A model generated the notes under the pieces. The model ran no database searches. It was not told the DNA's origin and saw nothing but the letters and a program-made list of their open reading frames with translations. Both the position numbers and the translations under genes were made by a program. Positions 59,558 through 64,000 of a stretch of DNA of 64,000 nucleotides are shown one piece after another. Every line of letters begins with the position of its first letter. Position 1 is the stretch's first letter. This stretch comes from Kitasatospora purpeofusca (lineage in GTDB: Bacteria; Actinomycetota; Actinomycetes; Streptomycetales; Streptomycetaceae). Location of the stretch: positions 186,001 through 250,000 of the forward strand of contig NZ_JODS01000014.1 of assembly GCF_000718025.1 (NCBI RefSeq), read 5' to 3'.

Positions 59558-61123
59558 TCAGACGGCCCGGACCTGCTCCCGCTCCCCGTGCTCCGCCGCC
59601 GCCGGCCGCAGCCGCAGCGCCAGCAGCAGGACCAGCGCCATCACGCCGGCCGCCGAGAGGAAGACCGTGTCCACCGCGTCCACGAAGCCCGCCACCGCGT
59701 GCTCCCGGGCCGCGCCGGTCAGCCGGCCGACCGCGCCCAGCGGCACACCGGGCTCGTTCGCGGTGAACGCCCGGGCCAGCACGGTGCCGAAGACGGCCGC
59801 CCCCAGCGCGCTGCCCAGGGTCTGGAAGAACCGGACGCCGGTGGTGGCCACCCCCAGCTGGTGCGCCGGGGCGGCGCGCTGGACCACCGAGATCAGGTGT
59901 CCGATCAGCTGGCCCAGCCCCGCGCCGAGCAGCAGCAGTTCGGCCCGGACCAGCCACAGCGACGTCCCCGGCCCGCTCAGCCCGAGCAGCAGCAGCGCGG
60001 CGGCGGAGCAGAGGGCACCCGAGGCCAGCACGGCGCGGACCGACACCCCCCGGGCCTCCAGCCGGTTGACCACCAGGCCGATCGCGGTCATCCCGACCGC
60101 CATCGGGATCAGGTAGAGGCCGGCCGAGGTCGCGGCGACGCCCCGGGCGACCTGGAGGTAGAGCATCACGTACATGATCGCGCCCATCATCCCCATGCCG
60201 ACCAGGCCCTGCAGCGCGAACCCGATCCGGATCTCGGGGATCCGGAACAGCGAGAGCGGCAGCACGGGGTCGGGTGCGGTCGCCTGGCGGCGGAGGAAGA
60301 GCACGAACGCCAGCACGGTGGCCGCGGCCAGGCCGAGCAGTTGCGGGGAGGTCCAGCCGTAGGTCCGGCCGCCCCACTCGGTGATCAGCAGCAGGCCGGT
60401 GGCGAAGGCCGCGGCCAGGGTCGCGCCGAGGAAGTCCAGCCCGCGCCGACCGGTCCCGGCGGGCAGCCGCAGCAGCAGCACGGCCCCGGCCAGGACGGCC
60501 AGGCCGATCGGCAGGTTGACGTAGAAGATCCAGCGCCAGCTCAGGTGGTCCGCGAGCAGCCCGCCGATCAGCGGGCCGACGGCCATGCCGCCGCCGGCGA
60601 CGATCCCGCCCATGCCGCCCCCGCCGCCCCCGTCCTCGTCCGGGTCCTTCAGCTGGGCCATCACCACCATGGTCACGCTCATCAGCCCGCCCCCGCCGAT
60701 GCCCTGGACCGCCCGGAAGGCGATGAGCTGCTCCATCGAGCCGGCCGTCCCGCAGAGCGCCGAGCCGACCAGGAAGGTGCCGACCGCGCCGATCAGCACC
60801 CGCTTCGCCCCGAAGACGTCGCAGAGCTTGCCGTAGAGCGGCAGCAGCGCGGTGGCGGCCAGGGCGAAGGCGCTGACCAGCCAGGGCAGTCGGTCGACGC
60901 CGTGGACCGGGTCGAGGTCGCGGACGATCGGCACGGTGGCCGCCGACACGATGTTCATGTCGAGCACCGCCAGCACGATCGTGACCAGGCAGAGCAGCAT
61001 GCCCAGCTTGCGCCGGGGTTCGGTCATCAGCGCCGCCGCGGGCGCGGTCGGCCCGGGAGCGGTCGGCACCGGTGCGGTCGGCGGTTCGGTCGCCGGAGCG
61101 ATCGGCGGTGTCGTCACGGCCAT
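59558..61123 (-). CDS. MFS multidrug exporter, DHA2 (EmrB/QacA) type with 14 helices
   Basis: 521 aa from ATG 61123 (GGGGGGA upstream). After a Pro/Thr-rich leader of 32 residues, motif C-type helices begin LGMLLCLVTIVLAVLDMNIVSAATVPI, motif A is LYGKLCDVFGAKRVLI, and the antiporter motif is IGGGGLMSVTMVVMAQLKD. The Gly-rich DGGGGGGMGGIVAGGG loop is unusual. About fourteen membrane segments fit the drug:H+ antiporter family 2. It is divergent from a TetR regulator gene, so an inducible drug-resistance unit is likely. Confidence 0.92.
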   Translation of the reverse strand: MAVTTPPIAPATEPPTAPVPTAPGPTAPAAALMTEPRRKLGMLLCLVTIVLAVLDMNIVSAATVPIVRDLDPVHGVDRLPWLVSAFALAATALLPLYGKLCDVFGAKRVLIGAVGTFLVGSALCGTAGSMEQLIAFRAVQGIGGGGLMSVTMVVMAQLKDPDEDGGGGGGMGGIVAGGGMAVGPLIGGLLADHLSWRWIFYVNLPIGLAVLAGAVLLLRLPAGTGRRGLDFLGATLAAAFATGLLLITEWGGRTYGWTSPQLLGLAAATVLAFVLFLRRQATAPDPVLPLSLFRIPEIRIGFALQGLVGMGMMGAIMYVMLYLQVARGVAATSAGLYLIPMAVGMTAIGLVVNRLEARGVSVRAVLASGALCSAAALLLLGLSGPGTSLWLVRAELLLLGAGLGQLIGHLISVVQRAAPAHQLGVATTGVRFFQTLGSALGAAVFGTVLARAFTANEPGVPLGAVGRLTGAAREHAVAGFVDAVDTVFLSAAGVMALVLLLALRLRPAAAEHGEREQVRAV

Positions 61124-61219
61124 CGGAAGTCCCCCCTGGGATCGCGGAGTTCGGGCGTCGGGACGCCCTGCGCCGAACCGGTTCGGCCCGGCGGCGCGGC
61201 ACCACCATGGCAGTCTTTT

Positions 61220-61232
61220 TTGACTCGGTCAA
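61220..61232. promoter_or_regulatory. Inverted repeat between MFS exporter and TetR gene
   Basis: TTGAC-TCG-GTCAA (61220-61232), with a further GGTACA repeated at 61254-61259 and 61261-61266. AT-rich relative to surroundings; probable site for the divergent TetR protein. Confidence 0.55.
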
Positions 61233-61274
61233 TTCTTCAGCCCGGTACATCTTTGATCCTGGTACAGTCATTCC

Positions 61275-61979
61275 ATGACGAGAATCGCGATCGGGACCGA
61301 CGGAACCGGGGCCGACGGGAGCGGGGCCGGCGAGGCCGGACTGGGCCTGCGGGAGCGCAAGAAGCGGCAGACCGCGATCCGGATCTGGCGGACCGCCATC
61401 GCCCTGTTCGCCGAACGCGGCTTCGACGAGGTCTCGGTGGCCGAGATCGCCGCCGCCGCCGAGGTGTCCAAGATGACCGTCTTCAACTACTTCGCGACCA
61501 AGGAGGACCTCGTCCTCGGGCCGATGGAGCAGCACATCGACGAGCCCGCCCGGGTGGTGCGCGAGGCGGCCCCGGACGTCCCGGCGGTCGCCGCCCTGCA
61601 CACCCACTACGTCGCCGCGCTCGCCGCGTTCGACCCGGCGACCGGCCTGAGCGACCAGCCCGAGGTGACCGACGTGGTCCGGCTGATCCACCGCACCCCG
61701 GTGCTGGCGCTGCGGGCGTACGCGGGTTTCGACGCGGGCGCCCGGGCGGCGCTCACCGCCGAACTGCTCGCCCGGGACCCGGAGCACGACCCGCTGACCG
61801 CCCGGGTCGCCGCCGCCCAGCTGCTCGGCACCCGGCTGACCCTGACGGAGGAGAACCAGCGCCGGATGATGGCCGGCGACCGGGCGGCGGACGTCCTGCC
61901 CGAGGCCCTGGCCGCCGCCGACCGGGCCTTCGCCCTGGCCGGGCAGGGGCTCGGCGGCTACGGCGCCACCCGGTCCTGA
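61275..61979 (+). CDS. TetR-family regulator
   Basis: 234 aa from ATG 61275. An N-terminal Gly/Ala stretch of about 22 residues leads to the helix-turn-helix RKKRQTAIRIWRTAIALFAERGFDEVSVAEIAAAAEVSKMTVFNYFATKEDLV, then a helical ligand domain of TetR C-terminal type (VAALHTHYVAALAAFDPATG). It is divergent from the MFS exporter gene and probably its repressor; the ligand is likely a substrate of the pump. Confidence 0.9.
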   Translation: MTRIAIGTDGTGADGSGAGEAGLGLRERKKRQTAIRIWRTAIALFAERGFDEVSVAEIAAAAEVSKMTVFNYFATKEDLVLGPMEQHIDEPARVVREAAPDVPAVAALHTHYVAALAAFDPATGLSDQPEVTDVVRLIHRTPVLALRAYAGFDAGARAALTAELLARDPEHDPLTARVAAAQLLGTRLTLTEENQRRMMAGDRAADVLPEALAAADRAFALAGQGLGGYGATRS

Positions 61980-62050
61980 GCCACGCCGCCGGACTCCGGG
62001 GGACCGGACTCTGGGAGAGTGGCCGCACCCACACCCTCCCGGAGGTGCCC

Positions 62051-62863
62051 ATGGCCACCCGGCCGCTGCTGACGCGCGACCGCGCCCCGCTGCCCACCGA
62101 GACCGAGGGCCTCAACGCCCACGTCGGCGAGGACGGCGTCGCGGTGCTGGAGTTCGACCGCCCGCACCGGCGCAACGCCGTCACGCTGGCGATCTGGCAG
62201 GCCCTGCCGCAGGTGCTCAAGCGGCTGGCCGAGGAGCCGGGCGTGCGCGCGCTGCTGGTCACCGGCGCGGGCGGCACCTTCAGCGCCGGCGCCGACATCG
62301 ACGAACTGGCCGCGGTCTACGGCGATCCGGACCGCGCCGACGCCTACCACGCGGTCAACGTCGCCGCCGAGGAGGCGCTGGCGGCGTTCCCGCACCCGAC
62401 CCTCGCCGTGGTGCACGGCGCCTGCGTCGGCGGCGGCTGCCAGCTGGCGGTCGCCTGCGACCTGCGCTTCGTCGCCGAGGACGCCCGGCTCGGCATCACC
62501 CCGGCCAAGCTGGGCGTGGTCTACCCGGCGGTGCCCACCCTGCGGCTGGCCCGGCTGGTGGGCCCGGCCCGCGCCAAGTACCTGCTGTTCTCGGGCGAGT
62601 TGCTGTCCGCGCCGGAGGCGGCCGCGCTCGGGCTGGCCGAGCGTGTCCTGCCGGCCGCCGAACTGGACGCGGTGGCACTGGAGTTCGCCAGGGTGCTGAC
62701 CACCCGCTCGCCGCAGACCATCGGCGCGGTCAAGGCCGCGCTGGCGGTGCCGCCGGAGCGGGCGGCCGAGGCCCTGGCGCCCTGGGAGCGCCGCTCCCGC
62801 GAGGCCCCGGACGTCCGCGAGGGCCTCGCCGCCTTCCTCGAACGCCGCCCGCCCCGGTTCTGA
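62051..62863 (+). CDS. Crotonase-fold protein (enoyl-CoA hydratase/isomerase family)
   Basis: 270 aa from ATG 62051 (GGAGG upstream). Crotonase core: VAVLEFDRPHRRNAVTLAIW, LLVTGAGGTFSAGADIDELA (oxyanion hole), GACVGGGCQLAVACDLRFVAEDARLGI and LARLVGPARAKYLLFSGELLSAPEAAALGLAERVLP. The two catalytic glutamates of hydratases are missing: the usual GGGCEL is GGGCQL and the second Glu position reads TPAK. It may be an isomerase, hydrolase or non-hydratase member. It is separated by only 72 nt from the TetR gene. Confidence 0.87.
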   Translation: MATRPLLTRDRAPLPTETEGLNAHVGEDGVAVLEFDRPHRRNAVTLAIWQALPQVLKRLAEEPGVRALLVTGAGGTFSAGADIDELAAVYGDPDRADAYHAVNVAAEEALAAFPHPTLAVVHGACVGGGCQLAVACDLRFVAEDARLGITPAKLGVVYPAVPTLRLARLVGPARAKYLLFSGELLSAPEAAALGLAERVLPAAELDAVALEFARVLTTRSPQTIGAVKAALAVPPERAAEALAPWERRSREAPDVREGLAAFLERRPPRF

Positions 62864-62972
62864 CCGGCCCGATCGGCGGGTGCCGGGACAGGAACGGGCC
62901 GGAACGGGACCGGTCCGGCGGATACGATCATGCGACCGATCCGCAGCCGAACCCGCCTGGAGCGCCACCGCG

Positions 62973-63575
62973 ATGACCGCCGCGACGACCACCGACACGC
63001 CGCCCGCGACGGCCCGGGCCCGCCGGATCACCGACGGCCTGGAGCCGAAGAACGTCATCGTCGCGATGCTGCTCCTGCTCGGCGGCCTCCGCTACGGCTG
63101 GACCGGCCTCGCCTGGGCGGCGTTCGCGGCCGTGTTCACCGCCGTGGTCCCGACCCTGTTCATCCACTACGGCATGCGCAGGGGCACCGTCGGCGACCGC
63201 CACGTCGGCCACCGGCAGCGGCGGCTGACGCTCTTCCCGCTGATCATGGCCTCGGTCGCGACCGGCCTCGTGGTGATGCTCGCCGCCGACGCCCCGCGCG
63301 ACCTGACCGCGACGGTGGTGGCGATGCTCGCCTCGCTGGTCCCGATCCTGGTGATCACCGTCTGGTGGAAGGTCTCCGTGCACACCGCCGTGGCGAGCGG
63401 CGCGACGGTCTGCATGGCCGTCGCGCTCTCGCCCTGGTGGCTGCTGCTGTACCCGCTGGTCGCGGCGATCGGCTGGTCCCGGGTGGTGCTGCGGGACCAC
63501 ACCACCGCGCAGACGGTCGTCGGCACCGTGGTGGGCGCCCTGTCGGCCGGGCTCACCTTCTGGGCCGCCCGCTGA
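62973..63575 (+). CDS. PAP2-like integral membrane protein
   Basis: 200 aa from ATG 62973. Five or six membrane segments (VIVAMLLLLGGLRYGW, LAWAAFAAVFTAVVPTLFI, LFPLIMASVATGLVVMLAA, TATVVAMLASLVPILVITVWW, ATVCMAVALSPWWLLLYPLVAAI, TVVGTVVGALSAGLTFW). The HTAVASG (for PSGH) and SRVVLRDHTTAQ (for SRx5Hx3D) blocks resemble the phosphatidic acid phosphatase type 2 motifs, but the first block is altered. It may be a lipid phosphatase relative or a degenerate one. Confidence 0.75.
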   Translation: MTAATTTDTPPATARARRITDGLEPKNVIVAMLLLLGGLRYGWTGLAWAAFAAVFTAVVPTLFIHYGMRRGTVGDRHVGHRQRRLTLFPLIMASVATGLVVMLAADAPRDLTATVVAMLASLVPILVITVWWKVSVHTAVASGATVCMAVALSPWWLLLYPLVAAIGWSRVVLRDHTTAQTVVGTVVGALSAGLTFWAAR

Positions 63576-63627
63576 CCCCCGGCCCGGCCGCCGGCCGTCA
63601 GCGGACCGGCAGCCCGGCCGCCGACGG

Positions 63628-64000
63628 TCAGCGGATCGGCAGCCCCGAGACGGCCCGGGCGATCACCAGCCGCTGGATCTCGCTGGTGCCCTCGAAGATC
63701 GAGTAGATCGCGCTGTCCCGGTGCATCCGCTCGACCGGGTACTCCCGGGTGAAGCCGTTGCCGCCGAGGATCTGCATCGCCTGCGCGGTGACCCACTTGG
63801 CGGTCTCGCCCGCGTAGAGCTTGGACATCGAGCCCTCGGCCGAGGTGAACGGCTGGTTGGTGGCGGCCATCCAGGACGCCCGCCAGACCAGCAGCCTGGC
63901 CGCGTCGATCCGGGTCTTCATGTCGGCCAGCTGGAAGGCGACGCCCTGGTTGTCGATGATCGGGCGGCCGAACTGCACCCGGGTCTTCGCGTAGTCCAGC
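63628..64000 (-). CDS. Acyl-CoA dehydrogenase, C-terminal part (gene continues past window edge)
   Basis: About 124 residues before the edge. Typical C-terminal region: DYAKTRVQFGRPIIDNQGVAFQLADMKTRIDAARLLVWRASW, MSKLYAGETAKWVTAQAMQILGGNGFTREYPVERMHRDSAIYSIFEGTSEIQRLVIARAV. The YSIFEGTSEIQR loop carries the FAD-contact EGTSE; the ILGGNGF motif is conserved. It catalyses alpha-beta oxidation of an acyl-CoA thioester. The start lies beyond 64000. Confidence 0.95.
   Translation of the reverse strand, partial: LDYAKTRVQFGRPIIDNQGVAFQLADMKTRIDAARLLVWRASWMAATNQPFTSAEGSMSKLYAGETAKWVTAQAMQILGGNGFTREYPVERMHRDSAIYSIFEGTSEIQRLVIARAVSGLPIR

Overview
This is a 64 kb piece of a high-GC actinomycete chromosome, almost certainly from the Streptomyces/Kitasatospora group. 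Markers include a chaplin, a GH18 chitinase behind a DasR-like operator, Scr1/DUF397 (whiJ-like) regulator clusters, two ECF41 sigma factors, a sortase-E type LAXTG protein, a glnX-glnH-pknG cluster, and strong third-codon GC bias. Gene density is high, most genes are orthodox core genes, and the window cuts a gene at each end.

Layout. 1-3.4 kb: the end of an oligopeptide/nickel-type ABC importer operon (two permeases, two ATPases), followed by a PucR-type regulator. 4.9-8.1 kb: a shrunken OB-fold protein, then a ferredoxin-NADP reductase paired with an AurF-type diiron oxygenase. 8.2-11.3 kb: a large SpoIIE-type phosphatase and a chaplin. 11.4-16.4 kb: chitinase, an AhpD-like protein plus ECF41 sigma factor unit, an SGNH esterase and a small secreted protein. 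16.4-19.2 kb: a double Lrp/AsnC regulator divergent from an M20 amidohydrolase. 19.2-26.4 kb: an accessory-looking stretch of small proteins, two Scr1-type regulators, DUF6879, DUF397, an anti-sigma-type ATPase, a HAD phosphatase cut into by an IS5 remnant, a tRNA-Leu, and three nearly identical dispersed hairpins. 26.4-37.4 kb: cupin, gltX, a flavin monooxygenase divergent from a GntR-TetR hybrid regulator, a GlxA regulator with an isochorismatase, a second ECF41 unit with an NAD-dependent epimerase, an exported trypsin-like protease, a DinB protein and a nucleosidase.

37.7-48.8 kb is the most distinctive system: seven co-oriented genes encoding a GlnX-like membrane protein, a GlnH-like solute-binding protein, a coiled-coil protein, a PknG-type kinase, a PP2C phosphatase, a von Willebrand A protein and an FHA protein. 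Kinase, phosphatase and FHA protein all carry N-terminal zinc ribbons of related sequence, which suggests one phospho-signalling assembly that reads extracellular amino acids.

48.9-64 kb: a DrrAB-type exporter, truncated haemoglobin, acyl-CoA thioesterase and EttA (a core actinobacterial neighbourhood), a thioester-domain LAXTG surface protein, a short single-strand DNA-binding protein with DnaA boxes upstream, tRNA-Arg, a TetR/GNAT divergent pair, an MFS drug exporter divergent from a TetR regulator, a crotonase-fold protein without the usual glutamates, a PAP2-like membrane protein, and the 3' end of an acyl-CoA dehydrogenase.
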